Positions 23,201-30,173 of a DNA stretch of 41,878 nt are shown here, piece by piece. Position 1 is the first letter of the stretch. Each line of letters begins with the position of its first letter. The stretch lies in contig ONSO01000004.1 in the NCBI GenBank assembly GCA_900320485.1, positions 1-41,878 of the forward strand. Direction: 5' to 3'. Source of the DNA: an uncultured Lachnospiraceae bacterium. Its GTDB lineage: Bacteria > Bacillota > Clostridia > Lachnospirales > Lachnospiraceae. The notes below the pieces were generated by a model. It searched no databases. It worked only from the letters and a program-made list of their open reading frames with translations, and was not told where the DNA came from. The position numbers and the translations under genes are program-made.

Positions 23201-25081
23201 CATTACGCAGACGGCATCTCTTTCAGCCGTTGGCATAAGTCGCACCAGCTCGCTTTGCCCCGTCATTGAAATCGTTGTATTGATCAGTTCTGCAGACAAC
23301 ATGGTATCCCGGTACTTCTCGTAATCTCGGGAATTCTTCCCTCCATCAAGTATGGTAAGGATTTCCTTTAGTTCTTTCCCGTTCGGCGTTTCCGCAAGCT
23401 CAATCACGTGAATGTCGGAGGATCCATAATTTCCCTTGCCGTCAGTGATTTGCAGCACAATGTCCGTTTTTTCCTTCTTCGTAATTCTTCCGGTACTCAC
23501 CGTCAGGAAATCCATTGCCCCGTCCGTACGGCCTGAATACCTTAAGGAATAGGTTTCCCTATTTCCTAGATGAACAATGACTTCATCAAAATACTGCCCA
23601 TCTTCCTGAACCACCTGAACTTGAACCTCATCCGCTTTTCCGTCCCCGTCAAAATCAATCAATGCAAGCTTCTGATCATCCTCGTTTGCGCTGCTTAGGT
23701 TTTCTTCCAAGTCCTCTTCTGCACCTAAAGAGCTTTCCTCAGAAGCAGAATCCCCGTCCTCTGCTTCAGGTGTCTTTTCAGCGGTGTCTAATCCGGCAGC
23801 ATATCCGCCCTGGCTGGTCATAAAGAAAATCCCCAGAGAAAGGCAAGCCAACACTCCAGCCAGAATGACCCAAAACGATGGTTTCTTGTAATCCAGCACT
23901 GCCTTTACCCTGGACTTGGTTCCGTTCTCACCAAAGGCCACCGTTCCGATCAGAGAATTCTTTTTCCCTTGCCCCAGGTTTAGCAGGGCTTGGCAGTAGC
24001 GTTTACGCTCCTCCATGTCGAAACCCTTCGTTGCCTTTTCGTCACACGCCATCTCCACGTCCCTGCAAAACAGAAGGTACGAGATCCAGCAAAGCGGATG
24101 AAACCAATAGACGCAAAGGATCAGAAAGCCGAGCGGCTTCCAAAGGTAATCCCCCCGCCTTACGTGCGCCTGCTCATGGCAGAGGACGCACTTCAAATCT
24201 CCCTCCTCAATGGCGGAAGGAACATAGATGCTCGGTCTTATAATTCCAAGGACAAACGGTTCAGTAATGGCGTCGCTCATCCAAACCTTCACATCCGCAC
24301 CCTCTTCAAGACGCACTGCCGTCCTTAGCCTAATGCGAAGTCTCACAAAACTGACAACCACGTACGCCAGCATGGCAATGATGCCTGCAAGCCAGATGCC
24401 ACTGCCAATGATCAACAGCACTCCCCGAAACATCTTCCTGAGAATGCCCTCGCCCGCCGAAAAGACGCCTTCATCCTTTCCTGCTTTGGTGGGCGTCACT
24501 TCACTTCGTCCGTCCGCCTGTTGCTTCGTCACTGCCAATGTCTCGTTACCCGAAGTGTTTTCCGAACCATGCTCCATCGTTTCGGAAGTCGCCATGTTCC
24601 ACTGATCATTCTGACTTGATGCCCCGCCGTCAGCCGTGGTTCCTTCTGTATGAGGTACGCCTTCACCGACGTTCTCACGACTTAATCCCTGCCAGTCATT
24701 TGCTTCCGACGGATTCTCTAAACCTTTCTTAGTGCTTATGGCACCGACTCGTTCTGCATCATGATCTTCCGGCATGCTTTTTGTTATGGTTTCACCCTGC
24801 CAGTCTTCCGTTACGAAACTGCCTTGCTGAATTCCATTCTTTACCGTCTGTGTTTCTTCTGCGTACGGCACGGATACCTTCCACGCGGGGACCAGGCTCC
24901 ATCTGCTTTCCAGCGAAAATGGAACCACGAGGCGCAGCGCCACCATGCCCCACAAAACGCATGTTAGCCACTTCGGGACTCTCTTTAAGAAAGGACGCAA
25001 CAAGATCACGGCCAGCATTAGAAAGCTCGCCGCAATGCTCAAGTTTATCACGTTAATAAACGCTGATTGTAATGGCGTCAT
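20282..25081 (-). CDS. Giant BlaR1/MecR1-like M56 peptidase with D-x-D-G-D-G repeat sensor tail
   Basis: 1599 residues, several times longer than usual BlaR1. The N-terminal third is a standard M56 sensor protease: membrane helices near residues 5-30 and 35-55, a linker, more helices, and the zinc motif HEQAH near residue 300 with DVEMACDEKAT about 40 residues later. A last helix lies near residues 403-421. The rest is outside the membrane and carries Asp-rich calcium-binding-like motifs: DFDGDGKADEV (~474), DLDENGIYEY (~676), DFDGDGVQEL (~725), DLNGDGTEEF (~1005), DIDGDGVEEL (~1240), DLNEDGWDDY (~1380), DLDGDGEKEI (~1430). I see no penicillin-binding SxxK transpeptidase domain, so beta-lactams are not the likely signal. 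Confidence 0.85.
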   Translation of the reverse strand: MTPLQSAFINVINLSIAASFLMLAVILLRPFLKRVPKWLTCVLWGMVALRLVVPFSLESRWSLVPAWKVSVPYAEETQTVKNGIQQGSFVTEDWQGETITKSMPEDHDAERVGAISTKKGLENPSEANDWQGLSRENVGEGVPHTEGTTADGGASSQNDQWNMATSETMEHGSENTSGNETLAVTKQQADGRSEVTPTKAGKDEGVFSAGEGILRKMFRGVLLIIGSGIWLAGIIAMLAYVVVSFVRLRIRLRTAVRLEEGADVKVWMSDAITEPFVLGIIRPSIYVPSAIEEGDLKCVLCHEQAHVRRGDYLWKPLGFLILCVYWFHPLCWISYLLFCRDVEMACDEKATKGFDMEERKRYCQALLNLGQGKKNSLIGTVAFGENGTKSRVKAVLDYKKPSFWVILAGVLACLSLGIFFMTSQGGYAAGLDTAEKTPEAEDGDSASEESSLGAEEDLEENLSSANEDDQKLALIDFDGDGKADEVQVQVVQEDGQYFDEVIVHLGNRETYSLRYSGRTDGAMDFLTVSTGRITKKEKTDIVLQITDGKGNYGSSDIHVIELAETPNGKELKEILTILDGGKNSRDYEKYRDTMLSAELINTTISMTGQSELVRLMPTAERDAVCVMVMNSYHEGENSTLAVQAYVYYDQGEWKTTWDFGVGRKIGVGVTGWNFGLGDLDENGIYEYVACRYSYDSTLQNILKVYWNGECIYELRKDIIDVLSWRYSDFDGDGVQELFLSLWNGDAKDVENVYMVLKKTNIGEWKALEERHAYPESENSFPIHVTYKKNQGIAEITLKGFRSYCDFSLEDYCKGMEKRIASNECTVDEKRTLQKYLAEYKEILQTPWEELAGKECGSVNRWGLKEVVPDYYDGLPCLVATYGIIGMDEQDDWGRIKLWFRYDGDGKIQALMMLFDSIMSLPVGEGGWRYQELVPYSERKYKNYFGATAQEAYSEIAKTYYDAMLAVRQGEKVSDEVLDELGDTYVNNWFLDVARNEFETPVYSLIDLNGDGTEEFLIGCKHDPYLVFSDVYTWKDGVAYLLTEQHGGYRDGSREVCENGAIRDCTAWIGSEGTNARFWRLPKNGTAMEVEEWLTGTILRSGENEKEVYYRKLPHADQIISKEEYEAILSGELGGYKVIMPYTTILTPDSIETLRTGIVQNIQDQSMENTVPDRQEMLSAYYGLIHLAEEAIYDPQATAENAMAYQDADGKDLFSLEIRWLFDGSGEIAWQNIGYLMQDIDGDGVEELLLGENDPDPNGSYNGVIYDMYTYRDHQVVHLLSGWARNRYYLTKEGIIVREAESSAFDGLREYYQYDGTQLVCTEKTEWEIQNDGTKVISYTDQNGTKKITEKEWEALLGKYHYVYPSFLCMGSKWSKIEDLNEDGWDDYLISFFHDGVCNRLSLYLFRQGVVYDHEEDIGIGWGDYDFVDLDGDGEKEIVLAMEPSVNSMPLEEFAVIKKAGDSWKELETCQSLPLKLTHGTDPFEILLGCDGYEKTISFSVKPKYDELKRLAEQTGDSFNESMAHYYETEVEKTKAGAEIGGIMDWGIWEIHLTELDGRPCLMALQGIQGYSKEDKWGEVEIYFDYDADGKIRILELRLK

Positions 25082-25443
25082 TTTTTCTCCCCCACGTAGG
25101 AATCAATCATTCTCTGAATCTCATCTGCTTCCTTTTTGGTCAGCTTCTTTCCGGAATAAAAGGCTGCAATGAATGCGGGAAGTGACCCGTTAAAAGATTC
25201 TTCCACAAACTGCCTGCTCTTTTTCGCGAAGAATTTATCGCGACTGATCAGTGTCGTCACGATGCCGTCTTCATTTTTCAGGATACCCTTTTCGCAAAGC
25301 TTTTTGATCACCGTGTAGGTCGTGGACTTTTTCCAGCCAAGCTCTTCGGCGCTGACCTTGACGAGTTCCCCTGAACCGACCGGTTCCCTGTCCCAAACCA
25401 GCCCCATAAACTTCGTTTGAATGTCACCCAACTCCAAATTCAT
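25078..25443 (-). CDS. BlaI/MecI-type repressor 1
   Basis: 121 residues with a winged helix (KKSTTYTVIKKLCEKGILKN) and a C-terminal dimerisation/cleavage tail, typical of BlaI/MecI/CopY. The start overlaps nothing upstream; the stop overlaps the giant M56 gene by 4 bp. By family analogy the M56 protease inactivates it when the exported tail senses a signal, freeing the paired operator upstream (25489-25537). Confidence 0.9.
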   Translation of the reverse strand: MNLELGDIQTKFMGLVWDREPVGSGELVKVSAEELGWKKSTTYTVIKKLCEKGILKNEDGIVTTLISRDKFFAKKSRQFVEESFNGSLPAFIAAFYSGKKLTKKEADEIQRMIDSYVGEKK

Positions 25444-25488
25444 CTTTTTTCCCCTTTTCCATCCATATCAGATCTATTTAAATGTAAT

Positions 25489-25547
25489 TGGTCTAGCGCG
25501 ATAGATCTCTTTGGCTTGAGTCTATCACGCTAGACCAGTTTTGTCAA
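25489..25547 (-). promoter_or_regulatory. Promoter and paired operator of BlaI/BlaR1 pair 1
   Basis: Minus-strand TTGACA (25547-25542), 17 bp, TAGACT (25524-25519). Two dyads GTCTA-N6-TAGAC/T overlap the promoter and the start. Together they form a larger inverted repeat: TGGTCTAGCGTGATAGA against TCTATCGCGCTAGACCA, one mismatch in 17. The remaining 25548-25757 shows nothing else. Confidence 0.8.
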
Positions 25548-25757
25548 TGACGATTATCTTCTGAAGCCGATACCCTATATAATTTCCAAGCTCCCTCTTC
25601 CAATATGATTACGTAATCACGTACAACCGTTCCTGTTCATCCGCGACTTCATTCGCTCCGTTGCCCGCTTCTTCACTCGTCATTACGCTTGGGCTCTCAA
25701 TAATGACTTCCGTCATCTGACTTGACGAAGCTGGAATTTCATTGTTGCATTTGATAA

Positions 25758-27617
25758 TTAACGCTGAATTCTGATCACGGGGCGGATGCCACTTAGACTG
25801 CTTGTGGAGTCCGTTTGGGGATAACGATATAAGGCGTACGTCGATAAGCAAGCCGTACCCCATTCAGGTCCCGTGGTACGAAGAAGCCAAGGACTGTTTC
25901 CGTCTATCATGCTCAGGTCCGTCATGCCCTTCAGATAGTCTGACGCGCCTTCCCAAGTCCATACGTACAACCCCTTTGAAATCGCTACCTGCGTGGGATG
26001 GGACATTAGGTGGCAATCGTCCGTGGCCCTTTGTGCAATCTCGTTCCACGTCTCCTTCACACCCATAGGCCGCCTGTTTTGAACGCCAAAATAGTCGATA
26101 TACTCCGAGAAGGACAAAAGCCATACCCGATCCTCGGTATCCCCGCCATAGTCATTTTTGATCTGCGTCGTCAATATTTTCGCCTGCTCTGCTTCCGAAA
26201 AGGCATTCCCGTAAAACTCCTCGTTCAGCCATCTTCGCACGTCGCTGTCGGCCCAGGAGATCGTCTGATCCTCCCTCTTGTCATAGGCGGTCGCATCCAG
26301 CACGTCCACGGAAAGAAGCGTCAGCACGTCTCCCGCCTGATCGCAGACATACCATTTGATTGCTTCCTTTCCATTTCCCACGTTTCCATCCTGTTCATAG
26401 CTGCCAAAGGTAACAATGTCACAGATTGTTGCCTCCTCAAGAGGTTTTTCGACTGCCGGGCGTGTATTTCGGTAAAATTCCTTAAACTGCTGCTCCGTTT
26501 GAACGGTCTTATCCCTGGCCTGCTCTAGTTCCTCCTCCCAAGCGCAGTTTTCCAGTTCGGGATACCCCTTGCGAATGCCCCTCTCCACTTCTGAATTCAC
26601 GCGGCGAAGGCTATACTCCGCCCGTTTCCAAAAGTCAATGATCTCCAGAAAATCTTCCTCAGTCAGTTCCCGCTCTGGTAAGTAAAAGCTAGTGTTATAC
26701 CTGCAAAGAACAACCTTCTTTCCGTCATATTCCGCAGGCATTTCAATGACGGGCAGTGGCTCCTCCCTCACGGGGATCCGGTTTTCCTCGAGGTATTGTC
26801 TCTCCATCTCATGATAGGTTGCCGTCTCCTTTTCCGACAGTACCTGATTGCCGCCTTCGTCACTCTGATCTCCTCTCCTGAAGATTCCGGTGACGTGCGT
26901 CATTCCCTTCCAAAATGCCAGGTAATAGAAATCCACTTCCTCGTCCGTCATCTCCAGCATGCGGCTCTCCCAGTTTCCCTGCTCCGCAATTCGTTTTTGC
27001 TGTGCCTCATATAAAACATATTCTTCCTTTTCGTTATGCTCGATGATCTGCAATAGTTCTTCATCCGTCAGTTCCCTCTCCGGAAGGACCAGAACGCTTT
27101 CCACATGATTTCCCTTCACAAGAAGATATAATTCACCCTTAGCCTTTTCCCCTTCATGCACGACCTCAAGCTCTCCCTCCGGGAATGCCTCATTCGCCTT
27201 ATACTTTTCCCGAAGCTCGAAAAATCTTGCACTCTCGGATTCCGTGAAAGTCCTGGATTCTTCATGATTCAGATTTCCGCCATTTTGAATGTCCTCATAT
27301 ATTTGATCTTTTTCCTGCTGATCCATCTGCTTCATTCGCTCATATCTATCCAGGATCAGGTTTACCGCATATGCCGTACCGCCAAGGGCCAGCAGGCAGG
27401 CAAGCACGAAGCAGGCTACCTTTAAAAGGCCCTTACCATTATTTCTGATTACGGCGTGATGATTCTCACACGCTTCGTTATTTTCATCCGATGCATCCTG
27501 AGCCCTGATCTGCTCATAAATTTGATCATATGCTTCCTGAACCCGCATTTTTACGATTTCCGGCAGGTCTCCTTCTTCCGCAAAAATTCTTTTTATCATA
27601 AATTCACTTTTTTCCAT
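25758..27617 (-). CDS. Anti-sigma-like protein with duplicated module and DUF6273-like domain, ECF module 2
   Basis: 619 residues. A cytoplasmic part (about 1-65) and one membrane helix (about 66-88, LLKVACFVLACLLALGGTAY) precede the exported region. Outside are two related ~130-residue modules; each holds a VLPEREL/YLPEREL-T-D/E-E-x-L-x-I-I helix (about residues 177 and 312) preceded by an F/Y-x-E-L/M-x-x-Y helix. The C-terminal ~210 residues, from IVTFGSYEQDG to GIRPVIRIQR, resemble DUF6273, a formylglycine-enzyme-like fold (SWADSDVRRWLNEEFY; DRVWLLSFSEYIDYFG). GGAGG precedes the ATG 4 bp after the sigma stop. The long tail is presumably the sensor of the ECF pair. Confidence 0.75.
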   Translation of the reverse strand: MEKSEFMIKRIFAEEGDLPEIVKMRVQEAYDQIYEQIRAQDASDENNEACENHHAVIRNNGKGLLKVACFVLACLLALGGTAYAVNLILDRYERMKQMDQQEKDQIYEDIQNGGNLNHEESRTFTESESARFFELREKYKANEAFPEGELEVVHEGEKAKGELYLLVKGNHVESVLVLPERELTDEELLQIIEHNEKEEYVLYEAQQKRIAEQGNWESRMLEMTDEEVDFYYLAFWKGMTHVTGIFRRGDQSDEGGNQVLSEKETATYHEMERQYLEENRIPVREEPLPVIEMPAEYDGKKVVLCRYNTSFYLPERELTEEDFLEIIDFWKRAEYSLRRVNSEVERGIRKGYPELENCAWEEELEQARDKTVQTEQQFKEFYRNTRPAVEKPLEEATICDIVTFGSYEQDGNVGNGKEAIKWYVCDQAGDVLTLLSVDVLDATAYDKREDQTISWADSDVRRWLNEEFYGNAFSEAEQAKILTTQIKNDYGGDTEDRVWLLSFSEYIDYFGVQNRRPMGVKETWNEIAQRATDDCHLMSHPTQVAISKGLYVWTWEGASDYLKGMTDLSMIDGNSPWLLRTTGPEWGTACLSTYALYRYPQTDSTSSLSGIRPVIRIQR

Positions 27618-27620
27618 CGT

Positions 27621-28127
27621 TTAAGCCTCCTCGTAATACTTCCTAAGCTGCTCCCTTGCCCTTGATAGCCTTGTTCGGACCGCCGCGTCTGATATGCCCA
27701 TAAGTTTTGCGATCTCCTTCGTCTGAAAACCCTGCACGTAAAACAAAACCACCGGCAACCGGTATTCTTCACCGAGAACGGCAAGCGCTTCCTTCCACTC
27801 CAGGTCGCTTTCCTCCCTGTCGTCAGGGATCTCAGGAATCTCCTCCACGTAAGTGACGCCCTTTCGCCCTCTGATCAAGACGTAACATTCATTGATGAGA
27901 ATCTTTGTTACCCAGGCCTTAAAATATCGGACTTCTTTTAAGCTTCCCATCTTTTCCCAACAGGTCATGATCGTCTCCTGCATGGCGTCGGCAACATCCT
28001 CATCATTCATTAAAATTGCTTTTGCCGTCTTATATAAATGCTGCACGTAAGCGTTCATCAAAGCCGTAAAGGCATCTGGGTCTTTTCCCTTCGCCTTGCG
28101 AACCAGTCGTTCCAACTCCTTGTCCAT
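27621..28127 (-). CDS. ECF RNA polymerase sigma factor, module 2
   Basis: 168 residues with region 2 (DVADAMQETIMTCWEKMGSL) and region 4 (FQTKEIAKLMGISDAAVRTR). The pattern FYVQGFQTKEIA is typical of Clostridial ECF factors paired with membrane anti-sigma proteins. AGGAGAG precedes the ATG. The anti-sigma gene follows within 4 bp. An upstream motif similar to the other ECF genes suggests autoregulation. Confidence 0.92.
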   Translation of the reverse strand: MDKELERLVRKAKGKDPDAFTALMNAYVQHLYKTAKAILMNDEDVADAMQETIMTCWEKMGSLKEVRYFKAWVTKILINECYVLIRGRKGVTYVEEIPEIPDDREESDLEWKEALAVLGEEYRLPVVLFYVQGFQTKEIAKLMGISDAAVRTRLSRAREQLRKYYEEA

Positions 28128-28177
28128 TTAGTCTCTCCTCGTTTTTCCTGTGTGCACTTCAGGATTTGTCCTTTCAA

Positions 28178-28210
28178 CCAATAGATGCATCGATAAGTCA
28201 AAACGTTACA
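28178..28210 (-). promoter_or_regulatory. Putative ECF promoter, module 2
   Basis: Minus-strand TGTAAC, 17 nt, CATCTATTGG, 51 bp before the sigma start. It is the weakest match of the three to the shared motif. Confidence 0.4.
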
Positions 28211-28456
28211 AGCATTTTAATAAATGTGTCCGTAGTTTTTGATTCTAAAAGGGACCCGCAATGGAGTCCCCTCAAATGTTATCTTTCAACCCTGTTTCAT
28301 AAATACCATGGCCATCAACTTACCGTCAACTTAAATCAAGCCCAATATGGTACATATTGTAAAGGTTTCTCATGCCGGATCCGAGCGTATCGGCGCGGCC
28401 TATGTAAACAAAGAATGATGCAAACCTGCCAGTGCAGGCAGTCTCGCAACTACAAA

Positions 28457-28664
28457 TGCCCGCAAACGCATTGTTTCCGGGCATAAAAAAGAGCGGGTGA
28501 TGGGGCGCACGAGGTCCGGGGGACCTCGGCATTGCGCCGACCGAGCTGAAGGCGAGATCCGAAGGGCGCATTCATACACCCATAGTCCCAGAATCACAGT
28601 AAAATCAACACTTTGAAAGGAGGAAGCGGCACTCGGAATTTCAAGGTCACGCAGGAGGTCACGA
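28457..28664. other. tRNA-Gly integration scar B with structured palindrome
   Basis: Hairpin TGCCCGCAAAC..GTTTCCGGGCA (28457-28483), then GCGGGTGATGGG (28493-28504, tRNA-Gly 3' terminus). A 52-bp palindromic insert follows (28505-28556: GCGCA-CGAGGTCC-GGG-GGACCTCG-GCATTGCGC). The T-arm remnant ATCCGAA comes next. Then ~100 bp nearly identical to scar C, ending in GGTCACGCAGGAGGTCACG. The stretch before it (28211-28456) and the gap up to 28688 show no gene. Confidence 0.65.
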
Positions 28665-28688
28665 TGCCTGTCACAAAAAAAGTATTAT

Positions 28689-28717
28689 TTGACAAAAAAC
28701 AGGGTAAATGCTACAAT
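28689..28717 (+). promoter_or_regulatory. Promoter of antitoxin RNA, type I locus 2
   Basis: TTGACA, 17 bp, TACAAT. Nearly the same sequence as at locus 1 (8947-8975) with a better -10 box. Confidence 0.8.
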
Positions 28718-28723
28718 TTATAC

Positions 28724-28815
28724 ATAAAAGGTGCTACCGATAGACGGTCAGCCCATTCAAGTTAGTTGATTACAAAAATAACCGCAATCCTTGGCAGGGG
28801 GCGGTTATTTTTGTG
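28724..28815 (+). ncRNA. Candidate antitoxin RNA, locus 2
   Basis: About 92 nt from the predicted start, including GGTGCTACCGATAGACGGTC (identical to locus 1), to the shared terminator. The middle (CATTCAAGTTAGTTGATT) differs from locus 1, so the two antitoxins may be specific to their own toxin mRNA. Confidence 0.65.
28774..28812. terminator. Bidirectional terminator, type I locus 2
   Basis: AAAAATAACCGC, a 15-nt loop, GCGGTTATTTTT. Compared with locus 1 the stem carries compensatory base changes that keep pairing, evidence that the structure is selected. Confidence 0.8.
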
Positions 28816-28906
28816 CTTTTCCATGATGATATCTAATCGTATATCCGATGCCGAAGCAAGTTCCGGCAAATGCCAAAACTGCTATCAGCCCTTCTATCGT
28901 CAGCAT
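28805..28906 (-). CDS. 33-residue hydrophobic peptide toxin, type I locus 2
   Basis: Begins MLTIEGLIAVLAFAGTCFGI and ends HHGKAQK; same length as the locus 1 peptide. Differences lie mainly in the helix (Leu to Phe, Phe to Cys) and the tail. AAGGAGG precedes the ATG. Stop codon inside the shared terminator. The leader is shorter than in locus 1 because it lacks the ~55-bp hairpin. Confidence 0.7.
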   Translation of the reverse strand: MLTIEGLIAVLAFAGTCFGIGYTIRYHHGKAQK

Positions 28907-29016
28907 AACTCACGCCCTCCTTTTTAGGATTCCCTTTCGGGTTTCTATGTAATCGGAGGGTCACAGTCCCTCCGCAGAGGGCTAACCGCCTACCGTGTAT
29001 GGTAGCACCCAAATAT

Positions 29017-29045
29017 ATTATACCAAACTTTTTGGATTAGAACAA
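29017..29045 (-). promoter_or_regulatory. Promoter of toxin mRNA, locus 2
   Basis: Minus-strand TTGTTC (29045-29040), 17 bp, TATAAT (29022-29017). The -10 box is perfect, better than locus 1. The stretch 29046-29229 is A+T-rich with no recognisable feature. Confidence 0.7.
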
Positions 29046-29229
29046 GTGTTTGTTTCTCAAAATATAAATATTTGTCATTTTCCACAAATATTGTATGCGT
29101 AAATCATACGAACTCTCAGATACACATAATAAAATTATTTCATTTCTAACCCCACTATAGTTTAAGGAATTCTATCTTCAATAATATTTCTATGTTTATT
29201 GTTTTGTATAAAAATGTGAATTATCTTGA

Positions 29230-29481
29230 TTATATTTCTTCTTTCGCAGTTATCGAATGAAGTTCTTCATGAGAATGTGCGATACTAACAAGTTTCCCGC
29301 CATCATCATATATCTCCCATATCGGATTTTCGCCATCATAATAGTGCGTTACTTGGAAACCGTCGATCCTTTGTTTAACAGGATATTCCCTATCTGGAGG
29401 TTCCGGTTTCTGCACAGATTCATCCTTTATTTCATAATCTTCATCAAACATGTAATCCTTTAATCTGCCCACTATCTTCAT
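29230..29481 (-). CDS. Small acidic protein of unknown function
   Basis: 83 residues from ATG 29481 (MKIVGRLKDYMFDED); AAAGG lies close upstream inside the preceding frame. An in-frame ATG at 29499 has no ribosome site. The core DGFQVTHYYDGENPIWEIYD with GKLVSIAHSHEELHSITAK looks like a small alpha/beta domain. It overlaps the preceding fragment by about 38 bp, suggesting a former operon. Confidence 0.5.
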   Translation of the reverse strand: MKIVGRLKDYMFDEDYEIKDESVQKPEPPDREYPVKQRIDGFQVTHYYDGENPIWEIYDDGGKLVSIAHSHEELHSITAKEEI

Positions 29482-29797
29482 CGTCCTTTCTAAGATCATA
29501 CACTGTCAGTTGGTGCTCAATCATGTAATACTTTCTCAAATAGTCACTGACATGATATCCACTTAAAATGTTTATGGCTTCAATCTCCAAGAGTCCATAC
29601 ATTTCCTGAAATTCCTTTCGAAGTGCTCTTCTCATGCCGATGTCACTACCATCATTTCCTGCACAATACTTTGCACGCTTCTGGAATTCCTCACATGCAG
29701 CTGCCGTTAGCCATAATCCCTTGTGTTCATCATGTTGTTTCCGAACCCATTCACGCGCCCTTTCTTCCCGAACCCTTGGGTTCGAGGTCTCGCCTTC
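29444..29797 (-). pseudogene. 5'-truncated gene fused to a tRNA-Gly scar
   Basis: A 117-codon frame ends at TGA 29444: VREERAREWVRKQHDEHKGL, then LTAAACEEFQKRAKYCAGND, then MRRALRKEFQEMYGLLEIEA, then GYHVSDYLRKYYMIEHQLTV. It has clear protein character but no start codon; its first codons lie within the hairpin repeat that adjoins scar C. The gene was evidently cut by that junction. Translation from Met at 29635 is possible. Family unknown. Confidence 0.55.
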
Positions 29798-29961
29798 TTA
29801 CGCAAAAAGTCCCTCAGTATTTCCTGAGGGACTTTTTAAGTAAGCGGGTGATGGGAATCGAAGGGCACATTCATGCACCCAAATTCCTAAGATTACAGTA
29901 AAATCAACACTTTGAAAGGAGGAAGCGGCACTCGGAATTTCAAGGTCACGCAGGAGGTCAC
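29774..29961. other. tRNA-Gly integration scar C
   Basis: In order: right half of a palindrome (GGGTTCGAGGTCTCGCCTTC), the terminator AAAAAGTCCCTCAG..CTGAGGGACTTTTT (29804-29837), GCGGGTGATGGGAATCGAA (29844-29862), then ~100 bp shared with scar B ending GGTCACGCAGGAGGTCACGC. The first ~75 bp match the region just downstream of the intact tRNA-Gly (33445-33519), so a piece of the tRNA locus was duplicated. The 29962-30057 stretch shows nothing else. Confidence 0.7.
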
Positions 29962-30057
29962 GCAAAGAAAACTAGTCGTCTTATCTCAGAATTATGAACG
30001 GAAAAGGGGTTGGTTAAAGGCATTTTAGTTTTATCACGTCAAAGCGTTTGAGTACAA

Positions 30058-30087
30058 AAGGCTCCCGAGAAAACCCTCGGAAGCCTT
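30058..30087. terminator. Hairpin terminator after ECF module 3
   Basis: AAGGCT-C-CCGAG / CTCGG-A-AGCCTT. Short T-tracts on both strands (TTTTG minus, GATTTTATT plus). It ends the 31585-30174 operon. Confidence 0.65.
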
Positions 30088-30173
30088 GATTTTATTGGCT
30101 TTTTGTCGCGCGCATCGCCTATCTGTCCTCAAAATTGATGGTCCAGATATTTCAGAGCCAAAATAGAGCCACA

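Noticed and set aside
28340-28430. Integrase C-terminus before scar B
   Set aside because: A short open tail (KVSHAGSERIGAAYVNKE then stop) lies there, but it has none of the H-x-x-R, GHT or RHY motifs.
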